Shown here: piece after piece, positions 1-12,567 of the stretch
Layout: each line of letters begins with the position of its first letter
Position numbering within the stretch: position 1 is the first letter of the stretch
Source of the DNA: Siphonodentalium dalli
Lineage: Eukaryota; Mollusca; Scaphopoda; Gadilida; Siphonodentaliidae
Reading direction: 5' to 3'
DNA: 64,000 nt
Assembly: GCA_032622095.1 (NCBI GenBank)
Contig: CP136064.1
Span: forward strand, 262,425,863 to 262,489,862
The notes under the pieces: model-generated
What the model was told of the DNA's origin: nothing
The model's input: the letters and a program-made list of their open reading frames with translations, nothing else
The model's database searches: none
Made by a program: the position numbers and the translations under genes

Positions 1-112
1 GTTTATCAGTTTATCAATATCATTGAAAATGTCAGGGTCTGTGTGATGCTGTAAGATATTCGAATTATATGTAGAAATTAGTGGAACCTCGAGAAGCGAT
101 TTTAGATAGCGA

Positions 113-229
113 TAAATACAGAGGACTGAGAATGAGCTAAATACAGAGGACTGAGAATGGGCTAAATACAGAGGACTGAGAATGGGCTAAATACAGAGGA
201 CTGATAATGGGCTAAATACAGAGGACTGG
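113..229. repeat. 25-bp minisatellite
   Basis: Four full and one partial head-to-tail copies of a 25-bp unit beginning TAAATACAGAGGACTGAGAA. Copies differ by one or two bases, so the expansion looks recent. No coding frame is implied. Confidence 0.93.
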
Positions 230-3200
230 ATACCAATTTATTATCATCCCGACAACCAATAAGGACTATAAGCTTTCTGTCATTCCAATTTCAGTTCAGC
301 CACGATATATTATATACCAATTAAAAAATACTTAAATGCAAACTGTCAGAAAAAGAATTATGTTATTTTTCTGCAATGTAAATAGTGAAGCAGACAATTG
401 TTATATGAGTTTTCTATTACACAAACGGTCCTTTTTAGAATTCCAGAGAAGACGCAAAATGCCACTTTAAATTCAAGATTAATCCAGCTTTAATTATACC
501 AAGGAATGCATTGTGACATCAATATATATGGTAATATGTTGAATTTCTGCATCCTGTTGTAAAATTACATGCATTCTTGTTGACACCCAATCTTATTCCC
601 CCACTATGAAAACGGATACATACAGCAGCATAATATGAGCTGGCTGGTATCCGGATACGTCACGAATAACCATAGCATTGCCGATGCTTTATATTAGTCT
701 CTTGACATATTATAGTACAGTTACCTTGCTATTTCCCTTTTCTTGTTAATTTCCGTTGAATTCAATTGCCACAAAATCACCCAGTATTAATACTCTTCGT
801 AGTGTCTTTAGTGTACGTGTTATGTATGTACATGTATGGTCTGTCACATTGTGGTATAAGTTCATATTTATATACAAATTATTTAATAAAGAAAGGAATT
901 TGTCAGTTTTATGGAAATATATTTGTGAACACCAGACTACCAATAATGTGATTAAATTATCAGTAATAACTCATGATTATAGATCATATCGTTATGAATT
1001 ATAATCGAAAAGTTTGACGACAAATTTCCAATAGCACACTTAATAGAATAACTACCCCGAAGCTTAATCAAAACAAGTAATTTCGTAAATATATTTAATT
1101 GTAGTGACAAAACAAATCTGTTATTGTCTAATGTTATGGTAATCGTTGATTTGGGGTAATGTTACACTACACTACACTACACGACATCAATGTTACTCAG
1201 GATACGTCCATACACTCGCAAATAGGCCAGGCATTATTTCGCATGCATCTCTGTACAGAAAGCTACAATGTGCCAGAATGCAAATGCTAAAATTCTATGT
1301 ATTTCCACTTGTAGCGATGCTATCGAATTTTGACGCTCAATATCATGAAATTATATCGCACAAATCAATAAGACAGATATTTTAGGGAAATGTGGTAGTA
1401 GCACCGTTAAATGTGGAACTGCAGAAAATGTACTTCTCCTATTGTTAGCTTTGGTCAATATGCATTTTATATGCATGTTGCCTTTCATATTATGGTACCA
1501 TGTGGTTTTATATGAAAAAATGCGTGCAAACAAATGTCGTGCACACTTGTCGGCGAATGAACGTACACTTAACGTAATACTAGATTTTTTCTGTATTTAA
1601 CATTTCGTAGCTATGTTGGGGCCTCAGCCACAGCAAAAAAGATCAGCTGATAGGAATGTCAGCTCATTTAAGGCCGACAGGGACTCACTATTTGAGAAAT
1701 ACAGAGGAAACGTAAATTGATAGAACCATTGAAATAATGAACACTGATATGGGCCTTTGGCAAAATAATATCAATATAGATAATGTTTCTGAAGAAAATG
1801 AATCTGTATGTCCAAGTTAGCAGGTTAATTAAAGTTGCCTATATAGGAGGTAGACAAGTGCTAAGCCTACGGTGAACAAATTTGTATACTGATTAACAAC
1901 ATTTGTATTTATGCAGCGCATTTGTATCGAGTAAGTCTTCAATTAATATGAACTAAGTATGTTAAAATGCAATATTTATTTAAGAAGTGAGTGTTGTAGT
2001 AAATCGTCTTCTGTTGCCAGTTTTCAAGCAATGCTACGACTTACGGTTCTCTGTAATTTGATTATGTATAGTTTATGAATTATTGAACAGTGTACATATT
2101 TTCAGCATTATTTTATGTTGTCAAAAAGAAAGGGTGTCTCCTCAGATATCCATATACTAGGACACTGTATTCGAGGGTCAGTTATCAATTCGGTGTAGGT
2201 AACTAATCGGTATACAATTATCACACCAGGCGGTCAACTAATTGCATACCTGGGATATAGAGGGAACCATCTTGAGGGGTAAACTACCCTTTAAAAAATT
2301 ATTCCATTTCGAAATTTATAATGTTATATACCTTTTGGGAATCACTGGGAGAATAATAACGTTTTTTAGACAACACATTTACCCTTAAAATGGAGTGCAT
2401 TCAATGTTTGCAATACAATTACTGTATATACACATATGTCACATATTCAGGGGTGCGAGTAGTATGTGGGTATGGATGCTGAAGCTTTTTTATAAGTTTA
2501 ATTAGCGAGTATTATATTATTTTTGGTGATGTTAGTTGGGCTTACATGATGGATATTTCATCCGCATTGTTTTAAAAAAGGTCTCTCTGCCTTACATTGC
2601 TGTTTTCACCGTTTGTCAGTAATTTTACTTGGAAAATAAACGTGCGTTCGGAAAGGAACACACTCTTGCGTTTCCGGGGTTGTGGGTTCCCAATATTAAT
2701 TTAAAAAAATAGAAATTTGTATTCTAAATGTTTGTTCCGTACCTCCCCCTGGCATCAATTGTAAAACTACGGGTTCATGTAGTTCGACGTCATTTCAGTA
2801 AATGGTGTAACATGGACGTGCATCTCAAATCTACGTCAAGTTAGTTTGTCAGTTGAGTGTTCCCACATCGGCATCACGTGTATGATATAGTTATAGAAAA
2901 CAAGAATGGAATTTTGGCATATTTTTGACACCACTGATATCGATGTCAAGTCATCCAGTGTGCAAGCTGACATACATTTAACGTACCGACAAAATGATCA
3001 CATTGATATAACCAGGTACAATACACATGTAATAAATACAGTGTATGTAAAGCATAATGTATAAATATATCATATTCAGACTCGAGCCAACTTCGCTATC
3101 GCTAGCGATGAATGTTGGATTAATGTAATCTAATGAGCTATGCACGTTACCATATGGGCCCCTCGTTACAGTGCATTATTACACACTTAGCCGTGATTTA

Positions 3201-3325
3201 TAAGGATTTCTTGGTGAATTAAAAGTGATAATGTCACACCTGTGAATTATGTTACCGGTAAGAGCACGCGATTTTTGACAGTTCCGCCCTAAGCCGGAAC
3301 TATTTTCACTTTCTACGGCTCAAAC
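230..3325. other. AT-rich stretch without recognised gene
   Basis: The frames are short and show no domain signature or paired splice sites. The only structure noted is a short run of the pentamer CACTA near 1163-1184. It may be intergenic or a large intron of a gene outside the window. Confidence 0.5.
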
Positions 3326-3484
3326 ATGGTTGAAGTTGAACAGAATAGAACTGTCAACGATGATGCAGAAGCAGTTAATAAACCGGTAAAATTAAGAAGA
3401 ATCTTACCTATTATCGACTACGATGATCCGGACGATGTCATATTCCAGTCAAATGAACTATCAAAAATTCCATGTGAACAATAA
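3326..3484 (+). CDS. Small ORF, 52 residues, unknown
   Basis: An ATG-started frame encoding an acidic, low-complexity-free peptide (begins MVEVEQNRTV, ends SKIPCEQ, with the acidic stretch DYDDPDDV in the middle). The composition looks more protein-like than the surrounding AT-rich frames. No splice sites, domain or neighbour support it, and it sits just upstream of a foldback element, so it could be part of a transposon or chance. I do not recognise it. Confidence 0.2.
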   Translation: MVEVEQNRTVNDDAEAVNKPVKLRRILPIIDYDDPDDVIFQSNELSKIPCEQ

Positions 3485-3917
3485 ATTTATCCAGTTTTGA
3501 GCTGAATTGACACATGTTGCTCTTCAAGTGTTTGTTTATGTCGATGATTAAAATATCGTCACTTCGAAACTTAGTTTTCTACTTTTAGCACGATATCAAA
3601 CATTTCCTGTATGAACTAACATTATTTACACACACCATCAGAATCTTCACAATATACCATTCCAAGTGCCATGCTTGTTCGGTCAGAATAAACCGAATTT
3701 TGACAGAAAATATCCTGTAATTTCCGAAACTTTAAAAAATGAATCCCACCAAAGTGAATCAAAGTAATGAGGTCAATCGGTATCGTTACGTCAGAATTAT
3801 ATAAATTATGTGTCCATCCGCGTAACCACGCGCAACTGTACGTTGGGGTTAAAAATTGGAGAATCAGCTGATCTGTGCTTATTTTGTCACATCTTCTCTT
3901 TAGAATTAGCAACTTTT

Positions 3918-4098
3918 AGTGGTTGAAAGTGTGTAATAAACAGAATAATCAATTGGTTTCGATGATTACGTGGCATAATTCACACGGGTAGCAGCTCCGC
4001 TCACTCGGGTTTTACCAGGCCCGGCTCCCCTCGTGAATTATGTCACGTAATCATCAAAACCAATTGATTATTCTGTTTATTACACACTTTCAACCACT
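3918..4098. mobile_element. Foldback element (about 180 bp)
   Basis: Two arms of roughly 69 bp (3918-3986 and 4030-4098) are near-perfect reverse complements, with outer ends AGTGGTTGAAAGTGTGTAAT and its inverse. A ~43-bp GC-richer spacer separates them. The structure is typical of a short foldback MITE with no coding capacity. Confidence 0.8.
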
Positions 4099-5360
4099 CT
4101 CTATGTAGTATACTCATTTATTGGACAACTTTCGCACAATGAACCACAACTGATAATTTGTAACGTTTGTCGGGTATCGGTTTTATGGTATCGTCGGTTT
4201 ACCCAACTAGACGTTAAACTAATGATTATCTTTCAATCTGGGCTCGTTGCTGGAACTTAATATCCGACCTAGCTCTTACTCAACGACGGGATCAATCTTT
4301 ATGGCAAACAAATGGTGTAAAAGTTCATCATTTATATACTTTGTGTTGATAGAGTCAAATAATTATCAACAGCCATTGTTATTAGCATTGCAAATTATTA
4401 AATGTAGTTGGTGATAATGGACTTTTTTACTTTTTACATTAAACATAATTTATTTGTATGTTATTTTATTTGTGATAATGGACTACTGAAACGGCTATGC
4501 ACTGGGTTTGATTCCGCAATTTCTGGCTAACTATCTGCTACTAGTTAATCTATTTATGCATTCATGTATGTCTCCTCGGTTTTCTGGTTACCTCAGGTTT
4601 GGTTTAGCGGTTGATTTTCGATATAATTATATATTTGTCTCTATCCGTAAATTATCAATCCAACCCTCCAACCGTTGGTGACTGACGGGTTACGAGATCG
4701 GATTGCTTTTGATTTGATAAAAAAGCAACACCTTCCCATGATGCTTCACCAAACCAACCCCAAAACCAACCCCAAAACCAACCTCCTAAAATACCAACCC
4801 GAAATCCAAACCCTGTGCATAGATACCGTTGATGCGGCGCCTTACCAACGGCGCGCAAAGCAAACCGGAAGTCCGGTGCAATAAGCATAATGACACATTG
4901 GGTGAAATTATTGAAAATACGAGCGCGTTGTTGAATAATGACCGAAATAATGTGATCTACGGAGTGAAATGTAATAAATATGTGACAATACGACTTTAGA
5001 TTGAAGTTTGATGATTATAACTGTTTGATGAGTATTTTAAATGAAGTTTGTGACATGAAATGACGAAATGTTGATACAATATGTTGTAAGGTAGTGGCGT
5101 GTCTAGGTGCGAAGAATGAACTTTAATTAGAGTTAGAATTAATATTATTAATGACCTTTAGTAAAGGAAATAGGTTTAGGAAAATATGAATTGAAAACAT
5201 TAAACTCAACAAAGTTGCAGAGTAAGGTACTACGTCATTAGAATATGTGTTCGTTCTATCAAGTGTCCTGTTGTGAGATCCGTAGTTACGATTACAATTT
5301 CTAGAAGCTATTCATGCAATCATCGAGCCCACCACTGGGCACGACACGACAACAGCATAA
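4099..5360. other. No gene recognised
   Basis: AT-rich sequence. A short tandem run of a CCAACCCCAAAA-like unit lies near 4750-4790. The open frames on both strands across it are by-products of that repeat. Confidence 0.5.
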
Positions 5361-5390
5361 TTAACCCTTTACCCAACAGAACGACCCTGT

Positions 5391-5459
5391 GCCAATGCAT
5401 TCTCTTATATATGCGAGTCGACCATAGGTCGCCTCGCATATATAAGAGAATGCATTGGC
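5391..5459. repeat. 69-bp palindrome 1 of MITE
   Basis: Near-perfect inverted repeat starting GCCAATGCATTCTCTTATAT and ending with its complement, centred on the CGACCATAGGTCG region. It can extrude as a cruciform or fold as an RNA hairpin. Confidence 0.9.
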
Positions 5460-5538
5460 TTAACACATTAAAAATTATAAAATTGTTAAAGAATGTAAGA
5501 AAAAATGGTAAAACGTGTTAACAAAAGTTTTGTTTTAG

Positions 5539-5607
5539 GCCAATGCATTCTCTTATATATGCGAGGCGACCTATGGTCGACTCGCATATATAAGAGAATG
5601 CATTGGC
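5539..5607. repeat. 69-bp palindrome 2 of MITE
   Basis: Same palindrome as 5391-5459, with its central asymmetric bases in opposite order. The pair therefore forms a larger inverted repeat around an AT-rich spacer. Confidence 0.9.
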
Positions 5608-5739
5608 ACAGGGCATAACTGTAACTATCACAATGTGGTCAAGGAGCCGGTTCCAATGATATCCATATTTGTATGGTTCTATTGAGACAGACCGAAGATA
5701 TTTTAGGCTGTTGAAGCTTTATTTGGCCGGTTTTGTTAA

Positions 5740-7007
5740 TAGACAATAATGATGCAAACAGAACTCTGTCACCTTACTGTGAGTGGCAAAAGTTTGAAAA
5801 ACACTATTTTCTCACCAGCGGACTCCTTGACATAAATTCTGCGAAAATAGTGTTGGACTGTCCGAAACATTTACGTCTACTATTCGTTATTCTTATCAGT
5901 ATACATGTAATTCATTATAAGACTACTATAAGCTACATGTATTCGTTATTCGTATCGGTACTACATGTAGTTCATTATACGAACGGTGTCATATTTCATA
6001 ACATATACCACACTGTATAATATCAATATATCATAAACATTGATTTCATCCGGCCCATGCATTTGTGCCTATATAGTCACACTAAAGAGTTAAGTTTATA
6101 TGAATGCAGGTTAAGTGTATAATTAACTACCTCGATACTATAAGATACGCTAAATGGTAAAATGTATGTATGGCGTGGAAAGTCGCTTCTCTACACATTT
6201 CTTCCTGGTCTAACCATCGCACATTAACATAATCAAACCACAAATGTCGATCCTTCTGTATCATTGGCCAATATCGTCAATAATTACATGATATCCGTTT
6301 CCGGATACCACATGCAACTCTTATAGACTGACTGAACGTGCGCGCATACTTGTATTGCAATTGATTTGACGATAAGATGGCAGGAGCTATTATCACATTA
6401 GTGTTAGCTAATTCGATCTTGTGCGGAGTGTGGATAAACGCCGACACAGGTAACGACCCCCCCCCCCCCCCCGCCGGTACGAACCCTATAATCAGCTGAC
6501 CCCTACTCCATTCGGTACCAAGCCTAGTCAGTTGCCCCATCGGTACCAAGCTTATCGTCAGTTGCACCCCACCGCCGGTACCCAGCCTACAGTTTATATT
6601 CAGTCCCACCCCCCCCCCCAAATGGTACCAGGCCTATAGTCAACTGGCCCCGCCGGTACCATGCATGCAGTCAGTTGACCCATCGACGGTACCAAGCCAA
6701 TATTCAGCTGCCATACCCGCGCCGGTACCACGGTTACAGTAAATTGATCCCCCGCCGGCACAAAGCATATAGTCAACTGAAAACCAAGCTTCCAACGGCA
6801 CAAATCATAGACAACTGAACTGACCCCCCGGTCGGTACCAATGCTATAATCAATCTGCCCCCACCGGAACCAAGCATAGTCAGCTTCACCCCGTACCAAG
6901 CCTATAGTCAGATGACCCCCGCCGGTATCAAGCCTATAGTCAGCTGGTCCTGCTACAATGCCTCGACGCTGATTTAGGTCTATTCCCATCTAAGGACGCC
7001 CATGCGA
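5740..7007. repeat. 1.27-kb direct duplication, copy 1
   Basis: Nearly identical to 9166-10427. The differences seen are poly-C tract lengths and an isolated substitution (ACATGTAG versus ACATGCAG). The copy begins immediately after the TTAA that ends the broken MITE and ends at CATGCGA. Minus-strand open frames inside it derive from a degenerate minisatellite and are not genes. Confidence 0.92.
6472..6950. repeat. Degenerate CCGGTACC minisatellite
   Basis: About 14-15 imperfect copies of a ~31-34-bp unit close to GCCGGTACCAAGCCTATAGT followed by CAGCTGACCCC. Poly-C runs interrupt some units. It is GC-rich against an AT-rich background. The long minus-strand frames over it (Gly/Val/Pro-rich) reflect the repeat, not protein selection. 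Confidence 0.8.
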
Positions 7008-7174
7008 AGTTGATACTGCGATTATCCCCATACCATGAAATGAACCTTTACCATCAATAGTAGCGACGTTGTGGTCGACGTTATCTGCTACCCACTGAGT
7101 AAAGGTACCTGGAAAATACTCCACTAGTGTACTCTCAAGACGTTCCACCTACATCACTGATTGCTTGTACCTGC

Positions 7175-8140
7175 TTACTTCGTCGTAAGTAGTTGAAACC
7201 CCCAATTTAGACAGTTCATCAACAAGCCACCTTGACCCGAACACGTGATCCATTTCAACCCCAATACCAAAAAGGGTAGTGTGATAACAGACCGGGACCT
7301 CGCATATTGCTCGATACTGTGACTAATGCTATTCTGCTTGATTTCAGATGGAACAAGTATCTCCAGAAACATTTGTAAATGGCGAGGAATCCATTTATTT
7401 CTGTCGTCAATATTCCCTATCTCTTCGCTGGTGGGGTAGGTTTTCTTATCATATGTCATTTCCCACAACTTTGCCCTAATCATCTTCGCGGCGGTCACAA
7501 CAACTCTGTCTGCCTCCTCCTCCATGTCATCTTTCTTATCCGCATACCACTTGTCATTTATCAGGTACTTGGCCATATCTTTGAAGCAAATGACGTTGCT
7601 ACGCCCTTCGACTTCAGCAAAACATATATACTCCCCATACCATTCTTCCGATTTCTGTTTAAGGCGTTTTATTGAATATGATTCTGACCCAATTGCTAGC
7701 TCTACCATTCGAGTATGTAACTCGGACAGAGTATACAGTTCTTACCCCCCCCCCCCAGACTCCAGCCATACACGCAACGAATCAAATGAGCGTTGCATTT
7801 CGACACTTGGTGTTCTGCCCTGTGGTTTTCTCTCAGATGGTTCCTCATTTATTTCTAACAAGATGCATGATATACGGCTTCTGCAGCAAGATCATTGCAA
7901 CTTAGAATGCGTTTCTGATCCTTCAATGCCCACGAATCCTCTCTTATTCGGCAATGTTCTAAAACTTTATCTCTAATAGGGAGAGTTGCTACTGTTCGCA
8001 CTTGCCTTCTACCGGGATGACGGGGATCTGGTGTATGGCACCCTTTCCACATAATCTTCTTTGAAATTAAATGGGTCTTGTTTAGACCTCATTTTCTTAG
8101 ATAGCGGACCGTATCCATACACACAGGATTGACACTGAAG
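7175..8140 (-). pseudogene. Decayed ORF of a multicopy invertebrate family
   Basis: Minus-strand fragments join into one relic. Near 8050-8100 one frame reads FNFKEDYVERVPYTR, then shifts frame into TLPIRDKVLEHC and a LAAEAVYH...C segment. After a poly-G interruption near 7745 it resumes as SELHTRMVELAIG and runs to ICFKDMAKYLINDKWYADKK, PRHLQMFLEILVPSEIKQ and ARSRSVITLPFLVLGL. From memory, very similar ORFs (KWIP..LQ..L, SELKQ..IGQ, ARPRSVI..) are dispersed in many copies in marine invertebrate genomes, probably carried by mobile elements; I cannot name the family. The frameshifts, the homopolymer break and the absence of a start make it a pseudogene. It lies between the two 1.27-kb duplicates. 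Confidence 0.55.
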
Positions 8141-9165
8141 GTTCTTTTCCTATTAGTGAAATCACACCTACAGTCTTTATGTACCAACTAGACCTTACCA
8201 ATGGGTGTGGTTATTTGTTGCCCTTTAAATATTCAGATAAATGGTTATATCCTCGCTTATCAGAGAAGTCAATCAAAGTCTCCAATCCTTTTGCCATAAG
8301 TTTTACCAATGGATTTTCCTTAGTTAAGTGTCCACATTACATTGACATATGCTATATGAAAGGATAAGACGCACAAGTCCTCTTGAAAGTTGCTGGTCCC
8401 TAGACACGGGGTTGGTTCTGCCATCGCCGAACACGTACCAAACCAAACCAATGAGACTAGTATGAGAACTAAAACAACACAACCAAGAAAAATGCAGTTT
8501 GAATGTACAATAAGCCTGCTGCGTATGTGTGGGCACCGTTAGGTTTCAACAGAAGGCGAAAAATAAACACAATGTCAAACAAAAACCTATCAAAATAACT
8601 ATATCAAGAAATTATTTGCCACTACACGCTTGAAGAAATAATCGCTACGTTTTATTTGATAGTTATATTACATTATTACATAAATCATTGAATTTATCGT
8701 CTTGGACCATTAAGGTGCGTTCAACATGAATCATTTCCCGATATAGAATGATAAATTCGAGACTGGCTCTTTGTAGTTAAGCTATTAAAGAGCGTTTAAT
8801 TAAACGGAATTTCATCATGATATAAGAAATACGTTTTCCATTGTCCATATTTATGTAAATATATTATCTGATGACCTTGCAATTATATAATCGTTCATTA
8901 TATATACATATATGTACTGAAAACAACTGTTATCTAGACCACTTAGCGCATATATAGAGTCGCGTAGTCACAATTACCTTCATAAATTACGTCAGACCAC
9001 TCCCCTATTCAGGGCGCTGTAGAAAATTTTCCCCAAAGCGGATTTTAGCGGATTTTGTATATGTTATACTCGAAGGTCTCCTCTTTCCAACGATACCAAA
9101 TTTAGCTTGTTAAGAATTTTTTCCGGGTAGGTCCTACAGTTCAGCTCCGACAGCCAGACTATAAG
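8141..9165. other. No gene recognised
   Basis: AT-rich filler between the decayed ORF and the second 1.27-kb copy. No domain, repeat boundary or splice pair stands out. Confidence 0.5.
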
Positions 9166-10427
9166 TAGACAATAATGATGCAAACAGAACTCTGTCACCT
9201 TACTGTGAGTGGCAAAAGTTTGAAAAACACTATTTTCTCACCAGCGGACTCCTTGACATAAATTCTGCGAAAATAGTGTTGGACTGTCCGAAACATTTAC
9301 GTCTACTATTCGTTATTCTTATCAGTATACATGTAATTCATTATAAGACTACTATAAGCTACATGTATTCGTTATTCGTATCGGTACTACATGCAGTTCA
9401 TTATACGAACGGTGTCATATTTCATAACATATACCACACTGTATAATATCAATATATCATAAACATTGATTTCATCCGGCCCATGCATTTGTGCCTATAT
9501 AGTCACACTAAAGAGTTAAGTTTATATGAATGCAGGTTAAGTGTATAATTAACTACCTCGATACTATAAGATACGCTAAATGGTAAAATGTATGTATGGC
9601 GTGGAAAGTCGCTTCTCTACACATTTCTTCCTGGTCTAACCATCGCACATTAACATAATCAAACCACAAATGTCGATCCTTCTGTATCATTGGCCAATAT
9701 CGTCAATAATTACATGATATCCGTTTCCGGATACCACATGCAACTCTTATAGACTGACTGAACGTGCGCGCATACTTGTATTGCAATTGATTTGACGATA
9801 AGATGGCAGGAGCTATTATCACATTAGTGTTAGCTAATTCGATCTTGTGCGGAGTGTGGATAAACGCCGACACAGGTAACGACCCCCCCCCCCCCGCCGG
9901 TACGAACCCTATAATCAGCTGACCCCTACTCCATTCGGTACCAAGCCTAGTCAGTTGCCCCATCGGTACCAAGCTTATCGTCAGTTGCACCCCACCGCCG
10001 GTACCCAGCCTACAGTTTATATTCAGTCCCACCCCCCCCAAATGGTACCAGGCCTATAGTCAACTGGCCCCGCCGGTACCATGCATGCAGTCAGTTGACC
10101 CATCGACGGTACCAAGCCAATATTCAGCTGCCATACCCGCGCCGGTACCACGGTTACAGTAAATTGATCCCCCGCCGGCACAAAGCATATAGTCAACTGA
10201 AAACCAAGCTTCCAACGGCACAAATCATAGACAACTGAACTGACCCCCCGGTCGGTACCAATGCTATAATCAATCTGCCCCCACCGGAACCAAGCATAGT
10301 CAGCTTCACCCCGTACCAAGCCTATAGTCAGATGACCCCCGCCGGTATCAAGCCTATAGTCAGCTGGTCCTGCTACAATGCCTCGACGCTGATTTAGGTC
10401 TATTCCCATCTAAGGACGCCCATGCGA
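9166..10427. repeat. 1.27-kb direct duplication, copy 2
   Basis: Second copy of 5740-7007. Similarity starts at TAGACAATAATG and ends at CATGCGA. Unlike copy 1 it has no MITE at its left border. The high identity points to recent duplication or transposition of an unclassified unit. It includes a second copy of the CCGGTACC minisatellite (about 9895-10370). Confidence 0.92.
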
Positions 10428-10551
10428 TTAGACCCGGCGACTTTTAAAGGGACTCAATGCGTTCGAGGAGGGTTCATGCGAAATAACATAAAATGTCTGT
10501 AAAAATAACTATCACCAAGTACACGAATAAATAGGTTGACTTTCTTTTATT

Positions 10552-10725
10552 TCAAATAATAACTCTCCAATAATGATAGTTCATATGTCAACACCAATGT
10601 TATGTGAACATTACCAGTACTGTTACCGTGGACTTACCAAATAATAACTCTCCAATAATAGTTCACATGTCAACACCAATGATATGTGATAATTACCAGT
10701 ACTGTTACCGTGGAATTACCGATAA
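10552..10725. repeat. Tandem duplication, unit about 88 bp
   Basis: Two adjacent copies beginning AATAATAACTCTCCAATAAT and ending near ACTGTTACCGTGGA.TTACC. They differ by a few substitutions and small indels. Confidence 0.85.
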
Positions 10726-10990
10726 CAGTCCATTCGTATGGTAACATACCAAAGTGTAATCCAATCTTGGCGGTAACCACTGGAAAATGTCAAAGTATTG
10801 TACAATATTCTGAAATCATATTCAAACTAAAATATTGTCACTTAATAATTGGCTAGTTATGTTTGTTGACAAATAAAAATGGTTTGTTTACATAACAATG
10901 TGTTCAACAAGTGAAACCACTTAATTTTCGAATGCCCAGATCACATTATTCACAACATATTCCATATTATATAGCATTTGAAAGAATAAC

Positions 10991-11035
<45 letters not shown>

Positions 11036-12410
11036 CAATACGGAACAGCTGTGATATAATAGTGGCCACCCAGTGATAGGGATTATCAGATACACCCATG
11101 GCTTCCCCCGTTATTTACCCAAGAATGCATCATAATTCACAACTAAGAGATATAGTTATACGCCTTCCATTGAGAATAATGAACTTGTAGTAGAGACCAT
11201 ATCAAAATTAAGCACATAACACACGTCGGTCCCTTGACAAAAATAATATGTTCACATTTATTCGACCGGGTAAGTTGATTATACAATGTTTTGGACCTTC
11301 CCCTTTCAAATGGTATACCATGGAATAAGTTTTGTATATAATGTGATTCGGTGATTCGAAAATTAAGTGTGGCTTTAATTATTAACTATCTAATAATCCA
11401 TGTTCTTCCCGGTGGTAATGTTTTTACATACTTACATAGTTTTAAGCACATTTAGCCATTTCGCCATGTCGTCAATAACCAGTTTATATCGTTTCCGGAC
11501 AGTTATAACTGTGATAGTCTAAATGAACATGTCAGCATGCTTATTACAATTCATTTGAAGACAAGATTGTTGGGGGTTATGATAACACTTGTGTTCTTTG
11601 AATCGGTGGATACACAGTTAAGGAGATATTCTTAAACGCGCGGGTACCTAATGTGGCGAATAATATATCATTAACGGTATATTCCATACATTTTTATTTT
11701 CGGCAGGGTTTTGGTTTTGTTTAGAATTTCCAATTGTAAATTTATGATTATTGTATTTAGTGAAAAGTATGTAGGTTTAGATCAAGTATCGAATATGGGA
11801 CCAAAATTGGAAATAAAAATGTTCCATGATAACCAGGGGATGTCTGTAAATAAACAATTAAATAAATATATTCCAAACAGAAGAATGGTGCATGTCTACA
11901 TATGTGTGGTTGGAGATAAGAAATTAACTTGTGATGCAAATGTTTCTGATCAAAATATTTATTAAATATTAATTAGGAGTCAGTCCAGGAGATATTGGTC
12001 GACCTCTGCACCCAGGACTTAATTTCACCCAAATAATCCTCTTCCTTAAGGTCTTCTCTAATTTATTTCGGTTGTTAACAAGAAAACAAATGGCCGCAGA
12101 GACTCCATCATGTCCATCATGGCAGCCAATTGTTTTTTATGCACCAGGTCTCTTTGATCGCCGTTATAGTAAAGATTGTATCATATGCGGTCGATTCGTT
12201 ATGCTAATATACAACCCTTACAAATTAGCCAAAGGTCCGATACCAACATCTAATATGGCGGCAAAGATGGCTGCCAAAATGTGAAAATTTGCTCCTTTTT
12301 ATTGGACATTTCACCACCATTCATTTGTCTCTATGGGAAAGGATGGGCATCCTGGCGTGATTTCATACATTTATCGTATAGAAGAGTCATTGAACACACG
12401 GGGACATATA
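10726..12410. other. AT-rich stretch with (AT)n
   Basis: Contains an (AT)n microsatellite at about 10993-11034. A frame at 11742-11940 reads EKYVGLDQ... and ends VVGDKKLTCD, which weakly recalls the CTLD second half at 38705 (SKYVGWDQ...CGDEGPALC). It lacks a matching splice phase and key residues, so it is not called as an exon. Confidence 0.4.
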
Positions 12411-12567
12411 GGTTATCACCACCATGTGTATTTCTGAGATCCGTATTCAAGTCGAGCTGCCTTCTCTGGGCAGTCTATCGATGAGTCCGCAGAACGAGTC
12501 GATAGATAGCCAAGAGAAGGCAGTGAGACTCGAATACGGATCTCGGAAACACAGTGTGATGATAACC
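12411..12567. mobile_element. Foldback element (157 bp)
   Basis: Inverted arms of about 70 bp, outer ends GGTTATCACCACCATGTGTA and an imperfect complement ending GATGATAACC. The loop is short (around 12480-12500). No coding capacity; frames across it on both strands mirror each other because of the palindrome. Confidence 0.8.

Larger units (their letters stand above)
5361..5739. mobile_element. piggyBac-like MITE, one terminus lost
   Basis: The left end is TTAA followed by CCCTTTACCCAACA, matching the complete copy at 14158-14556. The internal sequence is the reverse orientation of that copy and contains two 69-bp palindromes (5391-5459 and 5539-5607). At the right the element stops after GGCCGGTTTTG and goes straight to TTAA at 5736-5739, so the last ~20 bp including the right TIR are missing. 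TTAA targets and CCC-starting termini are hallmarks of piggyBac; no transposase is encoded. Confidence 0.7.

Noticed and set aside
113..229. CRISPR-like regular repeats
   Set aside because: Contiguous tandem minisatellite without spacers, in an animal genome.
6277..6989. Minus-strand frames of 114-129 residues, repeated at 9703-10409
   Set aside because: They translate a degenerate GC-rich minisatellite (Gly/Val/Pro-rich, periodic) with poly-C slippage; no protein character.
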